Source: Isoetes taiwanensis (lineage: Eukaryota > Streptophyta > Lycopodiopsida > Isoetales > Isoetaceae). From it: a stretch of DNA of 64,000 nucleotides. The stretch is from assembly GCA_021234155.1 (NCBI GenBank), contig JAJEKV010000022.1, positions 3,972,830 to 4,036,829 of the forward strand. Direction: 5' to 3'. Below are positions 34,380 to 44,974 of this stretch, piece after piece (the stretch's first letter is position 1; every line of letters begins with the position of its first letter). The translations under genes were made by a program, and so were the position numbers. The notes under the pieces were generated by a model. It was not told the DNA's origin. It saw only the letters and a program-made list of their open reading frames with translations, and made no database searches.

Positions 34380-35233
34380 GAGAGGGAATCTCGACCATGT
34401 TAATACTTGGGACTTGAGGTCCCATAGCCGTGAAGGCTTCCGGAGGAGGCTGGGATCCCTAAGCCTGAGAAGTGTCTCAGCCGGCTCAATGGTCTGTTGG
34501 TGGAACTACAGCAGCTGTTGTACCTCAGGAGGGAGATCCACGGACGAGAAGTCAATAAAATCGTCCAAATACTCGGCCAGCTCATAGAGAAGTTGGGCTT
34601 GCTTTCGTCCTTTGAGCCCGGCCACTACATGGTATGTCCACATTATATCATCCAGGAGGAGGAACTCCTGACCCTGGTGCTATATGACTGGAATGGCATC
34701 TAATCCAGTTAAACGTCCTCCCCGCTCCCGGCGTGGCGGCATTTCTTCAGCTAGTTGCTTCCAACGGACAAAATCGTCCATCCCAATATGCTCATCCTCT
34801 TCCTCATCTGACGATTCTGGGGCCTTGCCCTTCTCAGCTGGCAAGGTCTCATCCTCTACATACTGGTCCATGAGGATGGCCAGGGCAAAAGACACCTCGA
34901 GGAGCTCTTGTCCCTCATGCATGACTACGGGTGGGTGCCAGGCCCACCGGAGTTTGCCCCTGAGCACTTCGTAGCCACTCTTGCCCCCTCCGAGCATTTC
35001 CTTCACCACCACTCGCTCAATGTATAGCTGTGGGGGTTCTCCCAGAGGAATGCAAAGAGGAAGCATCTCCTCGGTATAAAACTGCAAGAACCCGGCATAA
35101 TCAGGGTGATTCTGCATGTTGGAAATGAGGTCGATGCGCTGGAGTAGGAAGGGCTGTAGGAGGTCAAAGGGAACTTGAGGATCGCAGTGTTCTCCGTCCT
35201 GATATCATTCAAGCAGGTCGATGGCAGCCATAA
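34380..35233 (-). pseudogene. Unidentified minus-strand protein (ORF2) downstream of the H3-like ORF
   Basis: From an ATG near 35233 the minus strand reads MAAIDLLE, a TGA, then a continuous frame: YQDGEHCDPQVPFDLLQPFL, MQNHPDYAGFLQFYTEEMLP, YIERVVVKEMLGGG, WHPPVVMHEGQELLEVSFAL, an acidic SSDEEEDEH linker, then FVRWKQLAEEMPPR. A TAG at 34678 is followed in the same frame by DDIMWTYHVVAGLKGR and LAEYLDDFIDFSSVDLPPEV. The upstream stretch (35240-35500) is AT-rich, with a GTTAGGGTTTC 5'-UTR-like phrase and a (GGAA)n run at the start. The protein matches no family I know. Three in-frame stops suggest decay or base errors. It shares strand and neighbourhood with the H3-like ORF. Confidence 0.4.
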
Positions 35234-35510
35234 GCGCTGGAAGGAAGGAAGGAAGGAAGATGAACAGAAAGATAAGGAATGGGAATGAAACCCTAACAAA
35301 AAACTTTATTTAAGTACCATTTTTTACTTTTGTGCTGACGTCAGCATTGACATTTTTTTTTCTTTATTTATTATTGTTATTTTTTTAAGGAATATTAAAA
35401 TCTGTTTATTTAATCATGGACAGTTATACTGTAACATGGACACAGTAGATAAAACTGGAATTTCTATTAAGATGTACAAAAATTATTACAATGTTAATGC
35501 CCGAAGGCAG

Positions 35511-36152
35511 CTACAGATGATCTCCCCGGATTCTCCGGGCAAGCGCTAAATCCTTGGTCATTATTGTGACTCTCTTTGCGTGGATAGCGCAAAGATTTGC
35601 GTCACTGAAGAGAGCTATGAGGTAGGCTTCAGCAGCCTCCTGAAGTGCCAAAATTGCAAAGGTCTGGAAGTGGAGGTCAGTCTTGAACTCTTGTACTATC
35701 TCTCGAAAGAACCTCTGGAAGGGCAGCTTCCGTATTAACAGCTCCGTGGTCTTCTGGTACTTACGGATCTCCCGTAAGGCCACGGTGCCCGGTCTGAAGC
35801 GATGAGGCTTCCTCGAGGTAGCAGGCTTTGGAGTCGGCCCCTTTTTCTGTGGTACCGCCATACTGGCGGTGATGGGATGGGGCTGTGAAGCATCCACCCA
35901 TTCTTGCCTCCGACTGGAGCTTGTGTGTTTTCCGATGTTTCCGACAGCCTTTAATTTCTCTTTGTATTGGCTGCCGGACTTGTGTGCAGTGGATTTCCTA
36001 CGTCGCTTGATGGGGGGCTGCTGTTGTGGCTCTTGTTGGGCCTTTTCTTGTTGCTCCTTTTGCTGTTGCTCCTGTTGAGCCTTTTTTGCCTGTTCCTGAG
36101 CCTCACGGGCTCCTGCCACGTCGGCTTCCACCTGAGCAAACCGCCGGGCCAC
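35511..36152 (-). CDS. Histone H3-fold protein with long non-histone N-terminus
   Basis: The last ~100 residues are histone H3: [40 protein letters not shown], then [40 protein letters not shown] and a final RIRGDHL. All helices of the fold are present and the length is normal. Differences from canonical H3 include FF for LV after LPFQR, an AAEAY helix and TKD for PKD. The ARTKQTARKS tail is absent. Instead there are ~110 residues: a Gln/Glu/Lys-rich likely coiled coil, a basic KRRRKS patch and a Pro/Lys/Ser-rich linker ([13 protein letters not shown]). The frame has no ATG at its beginning; GTG is its first listed codon. Upstream it is continuous with 36159-36557 except for one TGA. RKLPFQR argues against CENH3. 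It could be an H3 variant gene or a mobile-element protein with a captured H3 domain. Confidence 0.8.
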   Translation of the reverse strand: MARRFAQVEADVAGAREAQEQAKKAQQEQQQKEQQEKAQQEPQQQPPIKRRRKSTAHKSGSQYKEKLKAVGNIGKHTSSSRRQEWVDASQPHPITASMAVPQKKGPTPKPATSRKPHRFRPGTVALREIRKYQKTTELLIRKLPFQRFFREIVQEFKTDLHFQTFAILALQEAAEAYLIALFSDANLCAIHAKRVTIMTKDLALARRIRGDHL

Positions 36153-36158
36153 GACCCT

Positions 36159-36557
36159 TCAGATTAGCTCGGCATGGTAGCGGTCGGGCCGGAGGTTCAT
36201 ATCAATCTGGACTATTGTCAGGTAGTCCAGACTGATATCTGGGATCTCAGTCCAGGTAAAGTGCTGGGAAGCCTCAAGCCACTGGTATGGGGGAAACTCG
36301 AAAGTCTCGCCATTGATAATGGCCCTCCCATCCCCCAGGTATCTGTACTCACGACCCTGGGTTGCGGTATCTGCCCGCTCTATCTCCCGAAGGTCGTCCT
36401 CTCGGGCCAAAGTCCGGATATGGGCTGACTCTCTTCGAATGGCCTCCTCCTCAGAATATTCCTCACACTCTGGGGGGTAAAACTTAATCAGCATCATCAC
36501 CTGGTCAGGTTGCTCAACCATGGTATACGGCAGCTGTTGGAGATTAAGCTTAATCAA
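36159..36557 (-). CDS. N-terminal frame (ORF1) preceding the H3-like ORF
   Basis: This 132-codon frame starts MIKLNLQQLPYTMVEQPDQV and contains an acidic helix (ECEEYSEEEAIRRESAHIRT), REYRYLGDGRAIINGETFEF and PPYQWLEASQHF. It ends RPDRYHAELI at a TGA. The H3-like reading frame continues in phase directly after it ([13 protein letters not shown]). The two were probably one polypeptide of about 350 residues, or are joined by readthrough. No family is recognised; gag-like or nuclear structural proteins are possible. The start lies 64 bp from a retrotransposon LTR inserted upstream. The second copy (42987-43343) is frameshifted after EASQ. Confidence 0.45.
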   Translation of the reverse strand: MIKLNLQQLPYTMVEQPDQVMMLIKFYPPECEEYSEEEAIRRESAHIRTLAREDDLREIERADTATQGREYRYLGDGRAIINGETFEFPPYQWLEASQHFTWTEIPDISLDYLTIVQIDMNLRPDRYHAELI

Positions 36558-36621
36558 GAATTGTTCAGAGAGATGGAATATGGGATAAGGTATGCGAATG
36601 TCATTGTTAAAATGTTGTACC

Positions 36622-38178
36622 TGTGACGTTCCACATATTTATACGCCTATTTAAGTATAAATACATGACACGTCACTATGGATAATTAATGGCACATTAA
36701 TTATTCATAAGCTAAGGTTAGCTATGTTAATAATTAAATTATAAAGGTGGAAACCTAACCCAAAACCCTAATTCGAATTTAGGGCTTATCCTAATATTAA
36801 AAAGGGCTAAAATACCAAATTAGTTAATTATTGACATGCCACTTGGCCCAAATCGATTGAGCAAGGCAGGGTTTCCATTTTGGACACCCAAATTAGGGCT
36901 TTGGGGCCCCAATTCGAATTAGGAGCAGTTGGAGATGGAGGAGGAGGAGCAGCAGCCAGGCACCCTTCAGCAAATCGAGATGGAGCCATCCCAAGCCCGA
37001 TTCGACGGTTAGTCTGTAGCTTAGCTGTGTTATCTGTAGAGTAGCGCCCCTGTTGGGCACTTGTTGTGTGTATTTCTTCTGTTTCTCTGTGTTCTCTATG
37101 CTTTACCTGTAGGAACTAACCCTTGATTGCAAAGGTGAGTTCTCCTTATCTCTGATTCTGTACTTGCTCTTAAATGATGGATTGATAGTTCTTTGCATAG
37201 TATTACTCTTGAAATGGGGGAATTGAGGGGGCTAGAGACCTCTGAGCTATGTTTATTAGTATGCTCCTAGGTAGATCCCTGTATTTCCCATTATTTGCGG
37301 CCTGTGCACAAGAGACCACCGAGTCGTGGATGCTATGGAATTGCTTAGCACCCGGATAAGGGGCCAGTGGTGAAGTGGGGGTGGGGTCTTGCACGAACAT
37401 AAAGGCTCCCCGAGACTCCTACACGGGGCTAGGCCCGATGGCCAGTCCGCGTAGAGGGCGGGTATGGGTCTAACACTCCCCGGGTGCGGAGGTGTGACCG
37501 ATATGGGGCACCCCAATGCTTTGAGTAGATTTAGGGTGAGTAAATTCTGCACGGATGCGGGGTCGCTGATGCGCACGTATTCTTTAGCTCACCCATGGAA
37601 CCACTTGTGATCCCGAAGGGGACGCCTTCCCAGGCCTGCCTCATCGGACGGGGCTTCATGAACCACGTAGTAGGCTCGAAGGGTGATACCTTGAGTCCGC
37701 TCAGTGTCCTAAGGCTATAGTGACGCCATAGCATGATTGGACTCATCGCAAAGTGTGCACAGGGGGCGGATGGAGTGGACAACCCTAGCCCAGATGTTCT
37801 ATGCCCGATAACGCCATGTCAAGATTCGGTCTGGCTGATCCCTTGAGGCCTAGCCGTGGTCGATCATCAATCGGAGTCCGAGCGAGGGGTAGAACCATGG
37901 GTTTGGGGTGTTTTTCCTTAGGATTAGATGCATATTCTTTGCCGTTAGTACTTGGATGGATGTGCCACCCTTCGTGGTGGTTATTTATATATGATTTATG
38001 CTGTGTGCTAACATGTATTCGCGCTTCCGCGGCATAGGAGCCCCATTGAAGGCGTGGGCCGAATGACCCCTCTGTGTCCTTCACTCGAGCATCTGCTCGT
38101 GGCGAGTTGGTCGCCATGGGAGGGGAAAGTCCCTGTATGTATACGTCCGAGGGTCGTATATGTTCAGGGAGCATCACA
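36622..38178 (+). repeat. 5' LTR of plus-strand retrotransposon, copy A
   Basis: This LTR begins TGTGACGTTCC and ends GCATCACA (inverted TGTGA/TCACA termini), 1557 bp. One base later comes the primer-binding site. No purine tract precedes it (the flank is GTTGTACC), so it is a 5' LTR whose left flank is target DNA; GTACC would be the target duplication. The minus-strand open frames inside are not genes. Confidence 0.85.
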
Positions 38179-38179
38179 G

Positions 38180-38191
38180 TGGTATCAGAGC
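38180..38191 (+). other. Primer-binding site, initiator Met-tRNA type, copy A
   Basis: TGGTATCAGAGC is the standard complement of the plant initiator methionine tRNA 3' end, one base after the LTR. It fixes element orientation as plus. Copy B is at 44963-44974. Confidence 0.95.
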
Positions 38192-41100
38192 CATGATTTT
38201 GGTTGACCGGAATCATAGCACTGACCAAATCTTTAACCCGTTAGTTCGGTAGTTGAGTGGGAGTTTAAGCTAGTTGGACTGCTTAACTTTTTGGTGATTT
38301 AGTTTTGTGCTAGGTGGATGTAATAAATTGTGAATTTTAGGAAGTTAGGGCGATTTTGGAGGGAAAACGTTGTGACTGGAGGACCCCAGTTTAGATGGGC
38401 CATAACTTTTTGTAGGTAGCTCAGATGAAGGCGAAAATGGTTCCAATGGATCGGGCACCTCCCAAATACCCTAGGGGGCACGTTTTCCGAGGTCGAAATG
38501 GCAACACCAAGGCAAAAAGTCAAAAGGGGTGCTGCTGTCGGATAGGGTGTTTGTTTCGAAAAGTTATTAGCGTATAACGCTAACAGCGCCCCATACGGTC
38601 CGCCGTATAAAAATACGCGTCCGTTTTTTTAAAAAAAAAAAGTTTTTCCTTTTCTGCCCACGTTTTGAACCCGTGACCTCACACTTCCAACCCAACACTC
38701 TTTCCATCTTGCCAACTATCTTTATGTAGCATATATATGTTCTATGCTTTGTTATACATATCTAATATTCTGTTTTCTCCAGTTAGCAGTTCTTTTAAGA
38801 AAAAGGTACATCATGGGATTGAACCCCTGACCTTCTGCACCCAAGCCAACACCTTTACCAATAAGCTAACTTCTTTCTTGAAGGGATTAACCCTTTTTCT
38901 AGTATTTATAGTACATCTATTCCATATCTAAATTAGAGGCGTGCCTTTGGTAAACCCACGTTGTGGAGGCAACAACTCCACCGGAGCAAGCTCTTCTGCC
39001 ATAGCCGCCGGAGCAAGCTCTTTCGCCATAGCCGCCGGAGCAAGCTCTTCCGCCATAGCCGCCGGAGCAAGCTTTTTCGCCATAGCCGCCGGAATAAGCA
39101 GTCTTGCCATAGCCACGGGAGTCGACCTCTCTCTGCCATAGTCAACCGGATAACTGTTAACCATATATAAAGCTAGTATCCCCCTAGGAATAAACCGACC
39201 AAATGACACGACGTAATCTAGCAAGTCCGGCCAACTTGTTATGACAACATACTTGGTGGGACTAATTCCGGAACTTAATTAACAACGACAGGGCAACTTT
39301 CTAGAATAGCAGCGTGTATTATATCCTTGGATATTCTTTAGGCGACGATAATAATGTCCAGTTATCGCCGTTTCGCGACCTATAACTTTAATTATTTTTT
39401 TTTCCTTTTTCCTTTGGTAGATGCCTTGATAACACAATTTCTTTGGGCTTTGCCACGATTCAATCCATACTATATTCATATGCTTTATATTAGACCTTGT
39501 TCGACGTTATATAAGTAATGTTTTATAGACATAACTATAACTAACGTTGTCTCTCTCTAGTGTCTAAACCTTGCCTCATCTCAATTCCCAGACAAAGGAT
39601 TTCTTTTCGCCCAACCAACTAGGGACTGCCATGCAGCACCCCTCTAGACCATGGGTAGCTTTAATCCTACCACCCCTCACTACTTCTTCTCAATGGTCGT
39701 GTTCTTTTTATGGACCATTTTCCCAGACCACGGTACAAACTCTGTAATACGTAGTGAGTGCCTGTGTTAGAACCCCCATAATAATCTCAACACTTTGTGC
39801 CAAACTTCACCGTCTATATGGATGTGATTAATTATCTGTGCCACACGCCTGTCAAAGTGACAACCGTCTACCCTCTTTTGGAGTGTTCTCCCGTACATTC
39901 CAATGCCACCCAACCATTGTTGATTACTCACCTCCTTCTAGGGTACCTAGATAAGGTCCGAGCAAAATGTTTCCAACCATTATTTTAATACCTAAACGTC
40001 TTTAGGTTCTGCAAATGAACTTACATATTCCAAAGGATTATATGAATATCCCAAAGGACAGTACCACCCAAAGACCTCTCAAGATAGGCCTCCTCTATTC
40101 AGAGATCTTGTGTTCAAGTCTCTGGGGGTCCGTCATATGTCCTCATGGACGCTGCCAATATGGCATGACGTATAAATGCTATCTACCTATCTATCTATTT
40201 ATAAAAAAAAAGGTCCTTGGTGAACTCAATTCACCATGTTGTCCTAAGAAATGGACGTCTTCTTCCCTAAGCCATACACCAAATCTTTAAAGAGTTTTTT
40301 GGCTCTTGCTGCCTTTCAAGCTGCAGGTATATCTTTGCATGTTAGCAAAGACTAACCTTCATGTTAGGAAATAACCTTCCTATCCAGATTGCTAAATATC
40401 TTTATTCCTTCTCTTCTTCAATATGTTTTCTAAGTCTATGATCGATTTTCAGTATTCCAACCCTTACGCCTGCCACAGCTACATATTTCACTCTTTGATT
40501 GTGACCTTTATTCAGTAGAGTCACCAATCCAATTACTCCTTTATGTATTCATTAACCGTCCTGTGGCTTTTAAGCCGCTATTATATGCTCCCTATATTGT
40601 TAACCCACCTATCATTGGGGGTTATGATCCAACGTTGTCCTACATTCTCGAAATGTTAGTCATTACATTTCTCTGTCATGATGTTATGCTACTGTTCTGG
40701 CATTCCAAATGACTTGGCATCTTCATTTAAGCCATAGTCATGGCCTAAGAGTGGGTGAGCCTTCGTAAGTTACCTGGAGTCATTAAGGTGCTTGCCTTGT
40801 ATTTAGTGAGCCTTCCTACAATTACCTACGTTTAATATAACCCGGGCTTGTATCAATGTTCGAGTCCTCTATATGTTAACTTGCACCCCCATGTAATCCA
40901 TGGCGTCACCTCCGCTTTGATCCGTATGGATCATGTGGGAAAGCTAGTCTTAGGTGTCTATGCAAGACACATTCAACAGCTAGCGGTAAATCGCTATTCG
41001 CTACTTATCCCCGGAATTGTACTATTGTACTACTCAACCCCACTACCTTAAGCTTTATTCTATTGGCTATTGACATTTATTTCAAGTGCCAATTACCACA

Positions 41101-42510
41101 TCATACCCTAGCATGCAACGGATTGGCCGGTCCTTCCCATTATCTCCAAACCCTTCACCAAGAACTTTAGGATACGCCGTCTTTCTCTCCTTGTGTCGCC
41201 ACCTAGATTACCTCCCTAAGATGTTTATCGTATGTGTACTTGGTATGTACATAATAAACATATCTCCACATCCCACAATGCTAGAGCTCTGCTCTAACTT
41301 AGCTAAACTATAACCGTGGTAGTTCTTTCAAACAAACCTATTGCCTATGTACCTTTATAATGTGGCTGAGCCACCGACTTCCCAACTGGGCAGTGGCCAA
41401 CTCTATGTTGGAAATCCATATGCTGCCTACATTTTTGATAGGATCCCCAGCTACTTTAACCATCCCTTTAGTGCCTTATGGTATTCCAGTCGTGTATATA
41501 CACTATCATACCACCCATGGGATTATGCCATAATTCTGAAGGTTTGCTACCCCAGATGAGGAGCTTTTCTAAAGGCTTCTTTCGCTAAGGATCCTTTATG
41601 TTCCATACCACCCATACTTAGTTACAATTAACCTATTGTTATTAAGTTATCAGGTCGACTTCAGCTTTTGATCAGCTTCAAATGTTGTTGCCTTTGGCTC
41701 CCTCATAATGAAGCGGAGACACTAAAACCTCCTGGTCTCTTAACAGAAAAACCCAATGTTTCAATCTTCGTTAGTAACCGCCATATGATTATCCAATTCC
41801 TTACCCTCTTAAGAGTTTCAAAGTCATAATCTCTAACGGGTCTATGCCTCAAGGCAACGGATCCTCCACCTTCTACTTCAGTACCTACAATTGTTCCCCG
41901 CGCGTAGCGTAACTCTTAAGATATATGGACTACTAGTCTATAAAATCTCACTCCTTGTAATCTACACACCTCGTTTTGATTTTTATTGGGACTTGGATTG
42001 CTATGTATTGCCCTCTTCTCGGTTATCCCTAAAAGTATAATCGTCAACGTCATCGTATCCTTCTTTTCTTCCATCGGGGGATGCGATATTTTATACATCT
42101 TTTTATTTCCAAAACCGAATGGATGCTCTCAACTTATAACGTTGAAGTAATACATTGGTACCTAGAACCTTTGAGTAGTTAAGCTTTCATTATCAGTTAT
42201 TCCAATACTGTTCCAACCATCTTCGGGATATTCTTGAATGTGACATCACCGTATATGTTATACTTACTCTAGCTATTTCCACTGATTTAAACTCTTTCCA
42301 TATTCCTTAGTACGATGAACCTAAGATAGGCAACTCCAACCATTGGGGTAACTTGAATGCTTATCTCTCCTGGATCATACTTAATCCAATATCTTTGAGT
42401 ATACGCATATCATTATGCTTATTCCTTAAACCTTCCTAAGTAATATTTCCCTCGCCTTATACGTATATTCTACTATCTTTTAATATGATATACATCTGAA
42501 TATCACAATT
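38192..42510 (+). other. Retrotransposon interior, copy A, non-coding
   Basis: The 4.3 kb after the primer site has no frame with gag, protease, RT, RNase H or integrase motifs. A short frame near 38430-38540 reads MVPMDRAPPKYPRGHVFRGR. The 27-bp repeat at 38981-39119 is the only structured part. The rest is anonymous and CT-rich. The element therefore looks like a large non-autonomous (LARD-type) derivative. Confidence 0.6.
38981..39119. repeat. 27-bp tandem repeat x5, copy A
   Basis: Five units of CCGGAGCAAGCTCTTTCGCC + ATAGCCG run in tandem, the last diverged (ATAAGCAGTCTTGCC). Because 27 is a multiple of 3, both strands encode repeated 9-residue peptides. The same array is at 45771-45910. 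Confidence 0.9.
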
Positions 42511-42933
42511 CCGTATTAACAGCTCCGTGGTCTTCTGGTACTTACGGATCTCCCGTAAGGCCACGGTGCCCAGTCTGAAGCGATGAGGCTTCCTCGAGGT
42601 AGCAGGCTTTGGAGTCGGCCCCTTTTTCTGTGGTACCGCCATACTGGCGGTGATGGGATGGGGCTGTGAAGCATCCACCCATTCTTGCCTCCGACTGGAG
42701 CTTGTGTGTTTTCCGATGTTTCCGACAGCCTTTAATTTCTCTTTGTATTGGCTGCCGGACTTGTGTGCAGTGGATTTCCTACGTCGCTTGATGGGGGGCT
42801 GCTGTTGTGGCTCTTGTTGGGCCTTTTCTTGTTGCTCCTTTTGCTGTTGCTCCTGTTGAGCCTTTTTTGCCTGTTCCTGAGCCTCACGGGCTCCTGCCAC
42901 GTCGGCTTCCACCTGAGCAAACCGCCGGGCCAC
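42511..42933 (-). pseudogene. H3-fold protein, truncated second copy
   Basis: The N-terminal region and the first part of the fold (to KTTELLIR) repeat 35730-36152 almost exactly, with one change (RFRLGT for RFRPGT). The ORF then runs across the duplication junction into retrotransposon DNA and stops (42457). More than half of the H3 fold is lost, so this copy cannot form a nucleosome-type histone. Confidence 0.85.
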
Positions 42934-42986
42934 GACCCTTCAGATTAGCTCGGCATGGTAGCGGTCGGGCCGGAGGTTCATATCAA

Positions 42987-43343
42987 TCACGGACTATTGT
43001 CGGGGTAGTCGGGAGGCCCGATATCCGGATCTCGATCCGGGTAAAGTCTTTGGGAAGCCTCAAGCCACTGGTATGGGGGAAACTCGAAAGTCTCGCCATT
43101 GATAATGGCCCTCCCATCCCCCAGGTATCTGTACTCACGACCCTGGGTTGCGGTATCTGCCCGCTCTATCTCCCGAAGGTCGTCCTCTCGGGCCAAAGTC
43201 CGGATACGGGCTGACTCTCTTCGAATGGCCTCCTCCTCAGAATATTCCTCACACTCTGGGGGGTAAAACTTAATCAGCATCATCACCTGGTCAGGTTGCT
43301 CAACCATGGTATACGGCAGCTGTTGGAGATTAAGCTTAATCAA
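42987..43343 (-). pseudogene. ORF1, second copy, frameshifted
   Basis: The copy of 36159-36557 is identical in protein sequence through PPYQWLEASQ apart from one residue (ARIRT for HIRT). It then shifts frame in a cluster of differences at about 42987-43055 and ends early. The cluster is of the kind described for the tandem copies, so the frameshift may be a base-calling problem. Confidence 0.7.
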
Positions 43344-43407
43344 GAATTGTTCAGAGAGATGGAATATGGGATAAGGTATGCGAATGTCATTGTTAAAATG
43401 TTGTACC

Positions 43408-44961
43408 TGTGACGTTCCACATATTTATACGCCTATTTAAGTATAAATACATGACACGTCACTATGGATAATTAATGGCACATTAATTATTCATAAGCTA
43501 AGGTTAGCTATGTTAATAATTAAATTATAAAGGTGGAAACCTAACCCAAAATCCTAATTCGAATTTAGGGCTTATCCTAATATTAAAAAGGGCTAAAATA
43601 CCAAATTAGTTAATTAGTGACATGCCACTTGGCCCAAATCGATTGAGCAAGGCGGGGTTTCCATTTTGGACACCCAAATTAGGGGCTTTGGGGCCCCAAT
43701 TCGAATTAGGAGCGGTTGGAGATGGAGGAGGAGGAGCAGCAGCCGGGCACCCTTCAAAGAAATCGAGATGGAGCCATCCCAAGCCCGATTCGGCCGGTTA
43801 GTCTCAGAGCTTAGCCGTGTTATTCAGAGTAGCGCCTGTTGGGCACTTGTTGTGTGTATTTCTTCTCGTTTCTCTGTGTTCTCTATGCTTTACACAGTGG
43901 GAACTAACCCTTGATTGCAAAGGTGAGTTCTCCTTATCTCTGATTCTGTACTTGCTCTTAAATGATGGATTGATAGTTCTTTGCATAGTATTACTCTTGA
44001 AATAGGGGAATTGAGGGGGCTAGAGACCTCTGAGCTATGTTTATTAGTATGCTCCTAGGTAGATCCCTGTATTTCCCATTATTTGCGGCCTGTGCACAAG
44101 AGACCACCGAGTCGTGGATGCTATGGAATTGCTTAGCACCAGATAAGGGACGCAGTGGTGAAGTGGGGGTGGGGTCTTGCACGAACATAAAAGGCTCCTG
44201 AGACTCCTACAGTGGGCTAGGCCCGATGGCCGGGTCACGTGGGGGCGGGTATGGGTCTAACACTCCCTGGGTGCAGAGGTGTGACCCGTATGGGGCACCC
44301 TGTGCTTTGAGTAGATTTAGGGTGAGTAAGTCGGGTACGGATGCGGGGGTCGCTGATGCGGCACGTATTCTTTAGCTCACCCATGGAACCACTGTGATCC
44401 TGGAAGGGGACGCTTCCCCGACCTGCCTCATCGGACGGGGCTTCATGAACCCTGTAGTAGGCTCGAAGGGTGATACCTTGAGTCTGCGTGTCCGGAAGGC
44501 TATAGTGACGCCATAGCATGATTGGACTCATCTGCAAAGTGTGCACAGGAGGGGCGGATGGAGTGGACAACCCTAGCCGATGTTCTATGCCAGCCAACGC
44601 CATGTCAAGATTCGGTCTGCTGATCCCTTGAGGCCTAGCCGTCAGTCGATCATCACTGGAGTCTGAGCCGGGGTAGAACCATGGGTTTGGGGTGTTTTCC
44701 TTAGGATTAGATGCATATTCTTTGCCGTTAGTACTTGGATGGATGTGCCACCCTTCGTGGTGGTTATTTATATATGATTTATGCTGTGTGCTAACATGTA
44801 TTCGCGCTTCCGCGGCATAGGAGCCCCATTGAAGGCGTGGGCCGAATGACCCCTCTGTGTCCTTCACTCGAGCATCTGCTCGTGGCGAGTTGGTCGCCAT
44901 GGGAGGGGAAAGTCCCTGTATGTATACGTCCGAGGGTCGTATATGTTCAGGGAGCATCACA
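43408..44961 (+). repeat. 5' LTR, copy B
   Basis: This is the second copy of the TGTGACG...CATCACA LTR, 1554 bp. It has the same GTTGTACC left flank and the same primer site one base after its end. It is a duplicate of copy A, not the 3' partner of it. Confidence 0.85.
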
Positions 44962-44962
44962 G

Positions 44963-44974
44963 TGGTATCAGAGC
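44963..44974 (+). other. Primer-binding site, copy B
   Basis: TGGTATCAGAGC occurs one base after LTR copy B, as in copy A. Confidence 0.95.

Larger units (their letters stand above)
35730..42510. repeat. 6.8-kb tandem duplication, unit A
   Basis: The unit spans most of the H3-like ORF (all but its last ~70 codons), ORF1, a complete LTR and 4.3 kb of retrotransposon interior. It is followed head to tail by unit B. The junction AATT|CCGTATT shares only TT with both parental ends (AGCTT|CCG and CAATT|GGCC), which suggests end joining or an assembly join rather than recombination between long repeats. Confidence 0.9.

Noticed and set aside
35511-36152. Centromeric histone CENH3
   Set aside because: The fold keeps RKLPFQR and an H3-length loop 1, which plant CENH3 proteins lack. 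The divergent tail alone is not enough.
37785-38228. 147-codon minus-strand ORF (and its copy at 44235-45011) as a gene
   Set aside because: It lies within the LTR, runs across the primer-binding site on the opposite strand, breaks differently in the two copies and has no domain signature.
38933-39224. Repeated-peptide ORFs (LAPAAMAEE, RRSKLFRHS)
   Set aside because: They are translations of a 27-bp tandem repeat on both strands inside a non-coding retrotransposon interior.
36622-44961. LTR copies A and B as the 5' and 3' LTRs of one element
   Set aside because: Both are followed by a primer-binding site and preceded by the same GTTGTACC target flank rather than a polypurine tract. They are two copies of one 5' LTR in a tandem duplication.
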